From assembly GCA_013398015.1 (NCBI GenBank), contig VZRR01013779.1, positions 122,139 through 186,138 on the forward strand: a stretch of 64,000 nucleotides of DNA. Reading direction: 5' to 3'. The notes under the pieces are model-generated. The model did not search any database. It saw only the letters and a list, made by a program, of their open reading frames with translations, and had not been told where the DNA came from. The DNA comes from Oreocharis arfaki (Eukaryota; Chordata; Aves; Passeriformes; Paramythiidae). Shown here one piece after another: positions 26,875-36,904 of the stretch. How positions within the stretch are numbered: position 1 is the stretch's first letter; every line of letters starts with the position of its first letter. The position numbers were made by a program, and so were the translations under genes.

Positions 26875-28519
26875 GTAAGACTGAACAAAAAGCCTTTTTT
26901 AAAAGGCGAATTTGGAAGACGAAAAATGATGATTACTGTGAGTCATTGTATTTTTCCACATTATTTTTGCAGGTTTCCTTTGCAGCTTTTTTCTTTGCAT
27001 TCACCTCGAAATAGAGACTGCTAAACCTAGGCTTCCAAGATAGCATTGCAAAGGGTTTTGTATTTTTTTCCCTAGACTGGTTTATGTCCTTGTCCAGACA
27101 AGTCTTTTGTCTAAACATAGTCTTAAGCTTTTAGTTAATGTTGATCTCATCTCTGCTAGTTTGGAAGTACTTTCTTCCTTTCTCTATGTCTCTGGATGTA
27201 TGTTTTTGATTCAAGAGTCTGATGTCACACATGTATTGAGGCACAGAACATCACCTCTCATATCTGCAATAAGATAGTAATTTCTTTCTTAGCTGCAGTT
27301 TATATTTCAAAGACTTAAAAGTGTCAAACAATATAATAAGTTACTGTCTGTATTTTTTTTAGTAAATAAACATAATAGTCAAAAATTGAAGCTTATATTT
27401 AGTCTTTATTCTAATAACAGCCGCCTGTAATAATAATTTGCAAAATCTTTTTTTGTAGAGTAGTAGTAATTTATGGCCCTTACAGGTAATTTTTGACCAT
27501 CAATCAAGTTACTTATTAGACTTATTTCTAGATAAATTAAGCTGCTTTCGTCACTCATTATAAGCCATGGTTTTCAAGTCTAAAATACTACTAATGGATG
27601 GGTTTGGGGTTTGTGGGGGTTTTTTACCTTCTTTGCTGGACTTTTTTCAACATCTTTTTGGGAAAGTGAATAGCAGAGCTTTTTAGCTTGAGATGCAGCG
27701 TAGGAGAGATTAAGGAGGACTCTATGATAGCTCACAGAAAGTAGCAGCTGAATGAGAGTCCTTGGCATGAATTATTTCACAGTGTGAAAAATGCTGCCTA
27801 TTTGTATGATTCTTTGTTGAGTTGTCAGAGAAATTATGGTTTTATTTTTGTAAGTTGAATTTGATTTTTGTTGAGTACGAAATCTTTAAATAAAGAATCC
27901 CGCTGTGCTTTGAGCAAGCGGTTTCTTTTCAAGTATCGTTTATCTTCAGAAATGATATGGATAAATCTTCTGTTTGCCTGCCCATTTTGAATGTGGCAGT
28001 GTTCTGCTGACCACATAGCACCAACAAACATAGGGTATTCTGTTCATTACTTGCTTTTTTATGCCATACCCTTTTAACTGATTTGTTCAGCACTTAAAGA
28101 ACTAGATGAGCTGTAATCCCTAAAAAGATATAAATTTCTGCCATAGGGAATTCCTCTTCCAAGTAAAATTGCAGCTTATGAGAATGAGACATTTGCAATG
28201 TAAATTTGCTTTCCGCATTCATAAAGGAGGCCTTTCTCTACAAGATTTTAATACTTGGCAGTTCCAAATTAAATAATGATTTGAAAACATACGCATTTAT
28301 GCTTTAGCTGAAAAGTCTTTTCATACCTGTTTCTTTTATCAAGAGTTCTAAAGATTGTCTAGGTTCTTGTGATTCAACAGAACATTTATGCCATCATTTT
28401 CACAGAAGCTAATGCTCACAAAATACTACTTTCCTATTTTTCTTGTTTTCTGTGTGAATTGTGATTGATAAAATAATAAAAAATTGTTTACTTTTTGGTT
28501 TGTTTCGTTTGTTATACAG
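26875..28519 (+). other. AKAP9: Intron 10 (1.6 kb)
   Basis: AT-rich. No repeat family or RNA gene was recognised; minus-strand open frames (27580-27768, 27834-28031) are short and featureless. Confidence 0.7.
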
Positions 28520-28655
28520 GTTTTGTGTGGCAGTGAAAATGAACATTCTTCAGCTGCTGTAGAAGCTGGTGCTAGGGAACAGGAAATTTTCTGTAAACCT
28601 GCTGTGAAAGAAAAACTGAGTGTAGAATTACCAGTACCCAGAGGTCAAGCTCAAG
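28520..28655 (+). CDS. AKAP9: AKAP9 exon 11 (divergent)
   Basis: 136 nt, phase 0 to 1. It encodes VLCGSENEHSSAAVEAGARE and then a Lys/Glu/Pro-rich tail ending PRGQAQ. Only the start resembles human TLCSVLGEYYTPALKCEVNA, so this is a fast-evolving, probably disordered linker between coiled coils. Acceptor tgttatacag, donor gtaatg, and the phase fits both neighbours. Confidence 0.85.
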
Positions 28656-29086
28656 GTAATGACTTTGTACTGTCATGCTGGTTAAAAGTACTTATTTAAA
28701 GTATTTCAGACTGGCGATTTTGGCATTACTTTTTCAGGTACTAATTCATGTGCTTAAATGTTTTAGAGATCTCCTCATTATTCTGAACCACTTTATTTTT
28801 AATATGGATATTTTCTTATGCTGTTTTCATTTTAGTGGATATTGGTGGAAAATAGTGTTTGTTTGGGGTTTTTCCCTTCCTCTTTCGCCTTTTGTAGAAG
28901 ATGCTAGCAGCCCTACCAAAAAAATGCATATGTATCAATACATATAAAAATGCATTCAAAATCTTGAAGGGCTTCACTAGTTTCGCTATTTTGTAATGTT
29001 TATCCGACAATTCTTCAGGGGGGAACTTGTGAACAAATCGCTTGTATTAAAATTTATGGTAAAATATCTGTTTTCTTTATTTAAAG

Positions 29087-29208
29087 TCCCTGGTTCTTTT
29101 TGCAATTTAACTGTGCAAGAACGTATGGATGCACTTCTACACAAGATCATGGAAGAATACAGCAGGCTGAAAGCACTTCAAACACAGCTGACAGCGGAGT
29201 CTAAACAG
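29087..29208 (+). CDS. AKAP9: AKAP9 exon 12
   Basis: 122 nt, phase 1 to 0. It encodes PGSFCNLTVQERMDALLHKI and then MEEYSRLKALQTQL; human has ENMHTLLNKVTEEYNKLLVL followed by QTRL. Acceptor is tttatttaaag and donor gtaaac. The coiled coil resumes after the exon 11 linker. Confidence 0.92.
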
Positions 29209-29725
29209 GTAAACTTTTATAGCATAGAATATAGGAGTATTTGAATTTTCTGTCGCATGAATTCCTTCTGCATGAGTGAGGAAGAGTTTGAAAGTGTGTT
29301 TGTGTATCTTGGTTGAGTGGCAGAGCAAGGGAATGATTTGAGAAAATGGAGAAAGCTGCTGTCCATGTCACAGAATTGTGGGCTGGTTGAGGTTAGGAGA
29401 CACCTCTGCAATTCATCTCATCCAGCCCCTCGCCCAAAGCAGCGTCACCTGGAAAAGGTTGCCGAGAACTGTGTCCAGCTGACTTTCGGTACTTCACAAG
29501 CCGGGTGGGCAGCTTTGTCTTATTCAGGTTATACATGCCCAGCTCTTCCAACCTCTTCTTGTACAACAGATGCTCCAAGCCTCCCAGCTCCTTTGTAACT
29601 CTCTGCTGAGCTCATGCCAGTGCGTCCATTTCTCTTTCATACTGGGAGTGCAGCACTGAATATAATATTTTTGTGCTACTACTAGACAAATTGTTGTTAA
29701 TTGCCTTTACTTGATTATTATTTAG
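29209..29725 (+). other. AKAP9: Intron 12, mostly a CR1 copy
   Basis: About 0.5 kb; more than half is the minus-oriented CR1 fragment listed separately. Confidence 0.8.
29368..29662 (-). repeat. CR1 LINE fragment
   Basis: The stretch runs 'tcacagaattgtgggctggttgag', 'acacctctgcaattcatctcatcc', 'cagctcttccaacctcttcttg', 'acagatgctccaagcctcccagc' and 'tactgggagtgcagcactgaa'. It is the reverse complement of a CR1 3' region and is less decayed than the copy in intron 2. The 93-codon open frame at 29317-29598 is a shadow of it. Confidence 0.85.
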
Positions 29726-29831
29726 GTCAAAGAACCATGGCTATCTTCTTCGGAAAGGAGGAAAGAAGAGGAACCTATCCATCTGGAAACAGAAAAGGAA
29801 AGCCTGCAGACTCCTTCACAGAGTCTAATGG
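29726..29831 (+). CDS. AKAP9: AKAP9 exon 13
   Basis: 106 nt, phase 0 to 1. It encodes VKEPWLSSSERRKEEEPIHL and then ETEKESLQTPSQSLM. It corresponds loosely to the human acidic stretch GEENLPKEETEFLSIHSQM. Acceptor is ttatttag and donor gtaaaa. Low conservation, but the phase (G|AT gives Asp with exon 14) fits. Confidence 0.85.
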
Positions 29832-30302
29832 GTAAAAAGATGTATATGCTGTTTTTAATGTATGTATATTCAGAAAGAAAGAAAAAACAATGACTTTTAA
29901 TTTTAACTGCTTTATGTCTTACTACAGCTTGAACGTAAGGGATTTTTTCAGATTTTGCAGTACAATGCTCAGATTTTCTTAATTTTGTAAAATATTTCAG
30001 AATTATATTCTGTGATACTTTTTTGGTATAGTATTTTTAGTATTTCACAATAAAAATTTGTTACCGTTATCAGATACTATTTTGCAAAATGGAAGATTAG
30101 GTTATCATTCTTTGTTATGGAAAAGTAGTTGATAGGATGTCAGAATTTTTTTTTAACTACATTAATTATTCAGTCCATCACTGCTAAATGTTTGTGAAAA
30201 AGTTAATGTAGTTTCCTTCTTTCTTTCTGTCTTTCTTTTTGTCCTTCCTTCCTTCCGTCCTTCTGTCCTTCTCATCCCCTGCTTCAAATAACCTATATGT
30301 AG
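29832..30302 (+). other. AKAP9: Intron 13 with a CTTT/CCTT tract near its acceptor
   Basis: A (CTTT/CCTT) pyrimidine tract runs about 30213-30272 and stops 30 nt before the acceptor 'acctatatgtag' of exon 14. It probably serves as an over-long, slippage-prone polypyrimidine tract. Confidence 0.75.
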
Positions 30303-30501
30303 ATCCTTCAATTCAAGAATACTGTTCAAAGGAGATAGGGAACCTTAAAAAACAGCTTGAGGAACAGCATGCTCAAGAACTGGAGCTCCTCCGGTCCTAT
30401 TTCCAGCAGCAGCTGAAAGAAAGTCAAGAGAGGTACACTACAGAGATTGTCCATCTGCAGGATAAGCTTCAGATTGCCGGGGTATCCTCTGACCACGCAA
30501 G
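30303..30501 (+). CDS. AKAP9: AKAP9 exon 14
   Basis: 199 nt, phase 1 to 2. It encodes DPSIQEYCSKEIGNLKKQLE, then QELELLRSYFQQQLKESQER and YTTEIVHLQDKLQ. Human has LEEQVQELESLISSLQQQLK and ETEQNYEAEIHCLQKRLQ. Donor is gtatta. I set the end at 30501 so that AG|T makes Ser with exon 15. Confidence 0.94.
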
Positions 30502-31028
30502 GTATTAACCAATTTTACAACAGTTATATATTTGCACTTTTTCAAGAAGTGTTTGGTTTCAAATAACCATTCATTTAAAGCTTTCTGTTTTACTTCAGAA
30601 TTTGAGAAATTCTTCAATTTGTTCTTCTGTAGTTCTGTTCCTTCAAGAGTTGTTAAGAGTCTTATAAAGAAATGACATAAACATTGCAAATTAAGTAGTG
30701 CAGCGTTTATAGTTAATAGAAGATTTGTTAAATGGAATAATGTATAAAAGTAATTTCGTCTATATGAGCTTTATAGCAGCCATTTCAAAACTTCAACTCA
30801 GTAGACCACATTTAATCCTCTCCAGGCACTATCCTTTACATCTAAAGGCATCTTGTGTAGCTGTAGTTGCATGAAATCAATTATTTTCTAGAATGATAGG
30901 TAGTAATAAAGTTCTGGTGAAGTTTAGGTTCACTTAACACATTCTGGTTTTCACCAAGTCATGGGCAATGAAATACTGATTTTTTTTTTAATTATTATTT
31001 CTCCTCTCTGCCTTTTGTACCTTTTTAG

Positions 31029-31125
31029 TGTATCCACAGATTCAGAAAGAAAGTTAAAAGAAGTCTTCAAGAAAGTAAAGTGTACAGAAAATCTTCATCA
31101 GAAAAGAACAGATGAAGCATTAGAG
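31029..31125 (+). CDS. AKAP9: AKAP9 exon 15 (97 nt)
   Basis: Phase 2 to 0. It encodes SVSTDSERKLKEVFKKVKCT and then ENLHQKRTDEALE. It sits at the place of human DSVVITESDAQRTMYPGSCV and what follows, a weakly conserved linker. Acceptor is ctttttag and donor gtatgg. Not an ORF-scan hit; placed by splice sites, phase and order. Confidence 0.82.
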
Positions 31126-31860
31126 GTATGGTATTAACTCAGTTGACAGCTGATATATATAAGAGTGACATAATTTAGATGCTTTGGGTTCTAAGATGAA
31201 ATTGAAAAACATATCTGGGAATTATGATCAATAAAACTTGCTTTGTTGATGCTGGGTTTAAATTCATTTTCTTTATTTTATCTCCGAATCAAGACATTTC
31301 AGTTGGCTGCCTCTTACTAAAGTGGAAGAGAATTAGTATTCGAATTCTGGGATTTCTTCAGGAATCTTTAAAATATTGTGACCTTTATTTAAATACGAGT
31401 TGTGAAACGAGCAATTTAAGTCAAATCCCAGTACTTTTGTTGCACACACTGCACAGTTTAGGAGAAATTTTGGAAAAGTAATCCCAGAGATTTTAAGAGA
31501 CCAGGTGCAAATGGGAAAGACCCCATGCATTCCTTCCATAGGAGTGCTGGAAACCAGACTTAAAAATTCTGCGTTTTGCAAAATAGTGATGTTGTTTAGT
31601 ACTGTGATTCTGTGCTTCCAGACCTGGTTTCACTGCATTTGACATCTCAAATAGTGCTGGAAGAAGAGTTGTTGCAAACTCAACTTCTAAAACTCATTTT
31701 GAAGCAGAAATAAGGCAAAGTCTTTTAACCGGTTCTTCTGTGTTGTGGTACAAAATTATGTGATTTGTATGAGGAAAAAAATCTCTTGCCAGATTGAAAC
31801 TTGAAACTAATGAAATAAAATCACAAATACATGATCGGAGATTTCTTGTTTTTCTTACAG

Positions 31861-31953
31861 CTTGGTAGGGAGATTGAAATTCAGAATGATCTGGATGTTG
31901 TTCAGTTACTACAAAAGCAGTACCAAGAAAGGTTAGAAGAAGAAGTTGCAAAG
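31861..31953 (+). CDS. AKAP9: AKAP9 exon 16 (start of PKA-RII helix)
   Basis: 31 codons, phase 0 to 0. It encodes LGREIEIQNDLDVVQLLQKQ and then YQERLEEEVAK; human has EETNIVKLLEKQYQEQLEEE and then VAK. The final EEEVAK begins the amphipathic helix that continues as VIVSMSVAFA in exon 17 and is taken to be the RII-binding helix known for Yotiao (about human residues 1440-1457). Acceptor is tttttcttacag and donor gtatta. Confidence 0.96.
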
Positions 31954-33318
31954 GTATTACTTTTATTTCGTTACTTTAAAATATGTTTAAAAAATTTGTC
32001 ATTTTTATTTGCCGTTTTCCACCATTTAGACAGTTGTTGTAGCGTATGCTAACTTTTGTATGATTTATTTACAAGGAATTGTTTCATTTGGCTTCTGAAT
32101 GGGAAAGTCTTGAAAAATTCTAAACATTTTGAGGTTTTTTAGCTATCTGTCTTATTCCTAACTCGCAATTTCTATTCATGTGGGTTGTAGTGATGGTGTT
32201 TAAAACTTCAAAGAAAATAGACAACATGCTACCATATTCTGCACTAGAATTTATTTTTAAAATCCACAGACTTAGAGTGTATTTCCCACTACCACAGGCT
32301 TAAGAGTGGGTAATTTCAAAAGATTTTGCACTTAACAGTTTAATACTATTTTCTGATCATACTTTATTGTGCATTTTAATATGTTGTGTCAGATACATAG
32401 TTTTTCTTTGGATCTGGCAGCTCTAAAACATGAAAAATAAAATCAAGATTTTATTGGTAGAGTATATTTATTTGTTTGTGGTTTTACTTACTTTTTGATT
32501 TGCAAAAAAGTTTCCACTTCTTTGCAGAAAAAAAAAATTCTCCTATCTGCTGCCAAGAAAACCCTTCTTTATGAGAAAACAAATGTTGCATTTGGTTAAG
32601 ATCAGTTTAAGTTCAAAAGACAAACTCATATTTTCTGGAAAGGAAGAGTTTGGTGTTTTCAAGTGTAACACTTCTGTATTTATTATGCTATTTTTTCACA
32701 CTTATTGTAGCTTACGCTATAAATGACTGTATTCTAAAACCAGAGTAGAATTGCTCACATGATTGGAAAAGAGGCTTATTTATATTAGAAATGCTTGGCA
32801 ACACAAATGTTATCAGCCTGTTGTAACTGCAACTGCAGCTAGTTAGTGCCAATAGTTTCTTTCTGGTCAAGTAAAATTCCTGTGCTGAGTATCAAGCACA
32901 TGGCACTGCTTTCTTTATACAGCCCAAAATTCCATGTCAGTCAAAGTTTTACATAGGATGCTTGGCTAGACAGAGAAAGCTTAGCACTGCTGCTCATGAA
33001 TCAGTGTGCCAGCACTTTTTGAAATCATCTAATAGGATCTTTATTAAAAAGACCTTGATAATTCCATGCTAAATAATCTATTGTGACTGAAAACAGCATT
33101 GTAGTTTATTATAAACTACCTCAAATACAGCACGTCTGTATTTTAAGACGTGACCATTTTCGAGATTGACAAGGTATCTTTCTTCTTGTATCTTTCTGTT
33201 TTTCTCTGGGAACTTTTGGTACTTATATTTATATTGTTGATGGTCATCTGTGAGATTTCTTCAGTAACAGGAGATGCTGTCAATCATAAACTAATACAGA
33301 CTTCTCTTACTTATTCAG
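31954..33318 (+). other. AKAP9: Intron 16 (splits the RII helix)
   Basis: 1.4 kb of AT-rich intron, no repeat recognised. It interrupts the predicted RII-binding helix between AK and VIVSM. Confidence 0.7.
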
Positions 33319-33693
33319 GTTATTGTGTCAATGAGTGTAGCATTTGCCAAACAGACTGAATTGTCAGGAATTGCTAGACAGAAGGAAGAAGAAGAAGCAC
33401 CAACACAGATTGTACATCAAGAGAGAATACATTTTGAAATTAAGAAGCAGCACAGTGAAGAAGAGGTTGACAGCCTTCTTAGAAAAGCAACAGGAAAAGG
33501 CAATAAGCATGAAGAAGAATTGAAATCACTTTGCAAGGAACTCAGTGAGGAGTCTGGAGAGATCAACTCACTTGGAGAGCAGCTTCATTCTAATAGCAGC
33601 TCTGATTGCATGTTAGGACAGACCACACACACATCAGTGGTTTCTGAAGAACTTTTTTCCCATAGCAAAGGTCTTACAGCAGAAGGAACACCG
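33319..33693 (+). CDS. AKAP9: AKAP9 exon 17 (PKA-RII helix, then linker)
   Basis: 125 codons, phase 0 to 0. It begins VIVSMSVAFAKQTELSGIAR (human VIVSMSIAFAQQTELSRISG). With EEEVAK of exon 16 the hydrophobic spacing V-A-V-I-M-V-F suits docking to the RII dimer; this is inference from known AKAP helices. The rest is poorly conserved acidic sequence with SLCKELSEESGEI matching human PLSKELGEHGKEI, and VVSEELFSHSKG matching ISEEMFSKDK. Acceptor is ttattcag and donor gtaagt. Confidence 0.95.
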
Positions 33694-34280
33694 GTAAGTG
33701 TTAAAAAAACCCAGTAAAGTACAAGTTGAGATGAAAATTCCATTTAAATGTTTTCTTTTCCCTTTCAAAGGGTTGACATCTTCAGACCTAAATTATCTAC
33801 CCTTCTTTCTATGTGCCTGAGGAAGGGAATATGACACCAGCTGTATTGCAGACAATAAATTGTTTAAAGACTTTTTGTAAGCTAGGTTATATTTTAGTGT
33901 TTATACAAGAAACAGATTAAAAATAGTGCTTTAACAGTTTGAGTCTCTTGTGATGAAGGATATCAGCTGAACACAAAAATTATTAAAGTAATGTAAAGCA
34001 TATAGTTAGCATTTCACAAACATGGGATGGGACTTAGCTGGAATAAATAAGGTAAAAAGGAGTCATAAAAAGCATAGAAGTTAATACTGTTAAAGAGTTA
34101 CTGGAAAAAAATTGTCTTTTTAAATGGAGAATAATTCTGAAGCCTGAGCCTTCCAAGAAGCAGGCAACGTGATGATGCTTTCATGACAGCTACTTTAATT
34201 TATGAAAGCGTTTTCTAAAATGTATTTAAATGTTTCCTAGAAACAGTTGTTGAACATAAAATGCTAAAATTGTTCCGCAG

Positions 34281-34511
34281 TTTCAGCGCTCCGGTGCGAT
34301 GGCGACCGCAGACACAGACACGTCCAGTCAGCTGCTGCTGTACGAGGAGCGCTTGGAGGACATGCGGCAGGAGCTCGTGCGGCAGTACCAGGAGCATCAG
34401 CAGGCAACTGAGTTACTGAGACAGGGGCACATGCAGCAAATGGAGCGGCAGAAAGAAAATCAAGATCAACTCTTAGCAGAGCTGGAGAGTCTTAAAGTGC
34501 AATTAGCTGAG
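34281..34511 (+). CDS. AKAP9: AKAP9 exon 18 (KCNQ1-binding leucine zipper; GC-rich)
   Basis: 77 codons, phase 0 to 0, acceptor tgttccgcag and donor gtaata. It encodes LEDMRQELVRQYQEHQQATE, followed by LLRQGHMQQMERQ, almost identical to human. By approximate human numbering this is the leucine-zipper stretch through which Yotiao binds KCNQ1 and also the C-terminal end of Yotiao (inference). The first 20 residues, FQRSGAMATADTDTSSQLLL, differ from human. Its first 130 nt are about 63% G+C with some eleven CpGs, against AT-rich surroundings. An internal ATG in good context (gcgATGgcg) lies at 34299. Confidence 0.95.
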
Positions 34512-34598
34512 GTAATACAGAATTCAGCCAGTGAGTTAGTATGGGTTAAAACAGGGACATCACCAGGCAGATTCATATGTATTTATGCATTTATATGT

Positions 34599-34602
<4 letters not shown>

Positions 34603-34635
<33 letters not shown>
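34603..34635. repeat. (AG)n microsatellite
   Basis: Perfect AG run of 33 nt, 91 nt after the exon 18 donor. Its length is likely variable. It lies inside the frame that would be translated if intron 18 were retained. Confidence 0.95.
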
Positions 34636-34638
<3 letters not shown>

Positions 34639-34660
34639 GCACGTATTTACTACGTGCATG
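34636..34660. repeat. Perfect 10-bp inverted repeat next to the AG run
   Basis: catgcacgta (34636-34645) and tacgtgcatg (34651-34660) are exact reverse complements with the loop tttac. Alternating purine-pyrimidine ACGCGC and TGTGTG stretches follow to about 34735, so the block may adopt non-B DNA. Confidence 0.85.
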
Positions 34661-36113
34661 CCTACGCGCTCATGTGCACACACGCGTATCTGTTTGTGTG
34701 TGTGTGTACATACAAACACATATATGCATATATTTATAGAAGACATATTTCTTTAATCAAAGCTCAGACAGTGGTGGATCAATTTAGACTTCTGTAAGTG
34801 TGGAACAAATCTGCAGTGCTGCACAGCAGCCAGAAGAGAGTGAGTGCGGATGCACTGACACTTGTGCCACCTCACAGATGCACAGCCCTGTGCAGGATGC
34901 AGGCTAGCAGCCATTTACATCAATGAAGCCACCAGCCATGACTAGAAATACTATAAAATTCTTGTTCTGACTTGAACAGTATCAGTGGCTTCCTGCAACA
35001 ATGCGTTTTGGCATTTTGGGGTTTTTTTCCCTAGTTTTGGGAGATAAGTCCTTACCAACTTTCAGAATGAAACAAAATCTATGGGGTTTGGTGGGAAACA
35101 TCAATATTTCTTTGCCTTTTCAAACTTAACTTGCTTGTCACTCTGTACCTATTCAAAGCTTGCAGTAGGTGTGCTAATGAAACTCGTTAGTTTATCTTAA
35201 TAATACTTCAAAAATAATGTCATTTATAAACATGTCTTTCAAGGATTCCTTCCACTAGAAGAAGAAGTAAGCAGAATCCAGAAAAATATGTCTTGCTCTG
35301 ATTTAATTTCAGCTATGTAACATTATCGAAATGCACATGAAGATAGTAATCAATGAATTCTAAAATTCTTTGCTTTTCACTGTGGAATGGAGCTTCAGAC
35401 CTTTTCCAAACCAGGTTCTCCTCTGTTTAAGTTTGGGCTTGAGGAACTGTGGAATCTGGAAAGCCAGTTACTTGTACCTTAGGAATCCTTTCCAGCAACA
35501 CTAAGTGTCTCTCCTGGCAGCTTTAAAGGTGTTAAAGAATCATTTATCCTGAAAATCTTTCCTTTTGATATATGCATACTTTCTCCTTTTACGTTTTTTT
35601 TCAGTTTGTAACTGCATCTTTTTCAGGGTTGCAAATTCCTGAAACTGATAAAAATCATTAAATAGAACTTATACTGCTGGGTTTTTTCTGGTTTGTAATG
35701 CCAAGTATGTATGTTCGTAAGAACTACATAGGAATGTATGTGTTGTGTTTAAGCCATGAACACTTCTAGCTCTTCTAAAAGGGAATGTGTAAGCTTTTTA
35801 TAAAAATAAAGACATTCTCATCTTTTTTCTTGTGCAAAACATGTTATAGCATGCAATATTCAGAAATTCCATCTTGTTTGCATTGTGACCATTGTGTTTG
35901 CTAAAGAGCATAAAAATGGTATGAAAATCTTAAGGGAGGTTTAAGTATTTTTTAGCTATATTCCATTCTAGAAAGCTTTCGGTGTTTTTATAGTGATTTA
36001 AAGAGACAGGCTGAAATTTCATTGTTCAAGGTCTGTAACAATTAGAAGTGAAAGGGCTCTCTTACTCAGAAGCTGAAAAAACTGTGTGAGCCTCTGTAAC
36101 ACTTCTTTCTTAG

Positions 36114-36254
36114 CGTGTCTCGATGGAGAATGACAGCCTGGTTGCAGAGAGGGAGAGGATGCTTTTAGAAGAACTGGAATCATTGAAACAACATTCTGTA
36201 CCTGGAAAAGAGAGGCTGTTTTGTGAGTTACAAAACAACAGTACACAGACAGAG
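36114..36254 (+). CDS. AKAP9: AKAP9 exon 19
   Basis: 47 codons, phase 0 to 0. It encodes RVSMENDSLVAERERMLLEE, then LESLKQHSVPGKERLFCELQ and NNSTQTE. Human reads RSSIDNENLVSERERVLLEE, then LEALKQLSLAGREKLCCELR. Acceptor is tttcttag and donor gtaagt. Confidence 0.97.
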
Positions 36255-36800
36255 GTAAGTATGGACTTTGACTTTCTGGGCAACCATGGCATGTTAAACC
36301 AGTAGAAGTTTCCTTTCCACTGTTACTCTTTCTATGTAATGCATTTTTCTTAAAGATGTTGGGTATTGCTAGAACAGAGCAGCTTTAAGATTCAAGAGGT
36401 GATAGTGGCAAACATAGCTTTTCTACTTCGGATAAGCAGAAGCTGGTTGAACAGCTTGAAGGTGGGGGTTATTACAACAGCTATTTCCTTAAGTAAACTC
36501 ACTTTTTCATATTGCTATAGCAACACAAACGGAAAATACAACAACTGTTTAATCAGTGTACAAAGTTCTTTCTAATTGGCCCTGTCTTGGATTTCCTGGT
36601 TTGGTTTTGTTAATACTTTTTTCCACATAGTAAGAGTATTACCTGGTTTGTAATTTGGTGCAGAAGTATTAAAAGGGAAATGACAACTAATTTAGGTTTT
36701 AAATTTCATATTCTACTGCATATAAGAAGAATATGTTGATTCTGACATGACAGGATTCCTGTCCTTTTTGTTTTCTCTCCCGCTGCCAAAACTTGCTCAG

Positions 36801-36904
36801 AATGAAAATGAAAACCAAAACGATGTGAGAGAGCAGATCTTTGAGCATGAAGATGGGGGAAGAAAGCCTGATGAAACACCTTCAGCTCTTCTTTCTAAAG
36901 AAAG
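36801..36904 (+). CDS. AKAP9: AKAP9 exon 20 (104 nt)
   Basis: Phase 0 to 2. It encodes NENENQNDVREQIFEHEDGG and then RKPDETPSALLSKE plus AG; human has NGNENQGEVEEQTFKEKELD and then RKPEDVPPEILSNER. Acceptor is acttgctcag and donor gtgctt, a weak donor (GTGC). Confidence 0.92.

Larger units (their letters stand above)
34512..36113 (+). other. AKAP9: Intron 18
   Basis: 1.6 kb. It starts with an open frame that continues exon 18 up to 34739. It contains a compound AG / palindrome / TG simple repeat (34603-34735) and an AATAAA at about 35805-35810 that could serve as a poly(A) signal for a read-through form; no direct evidence for use. Confidence 0.7.

Noticed and set aside
29317..29598. 93-codon open frame in intron 12
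   Set aside because: It lies within a minus-oriented CR1 fragment and does not correspond to the CR1 reading frames.
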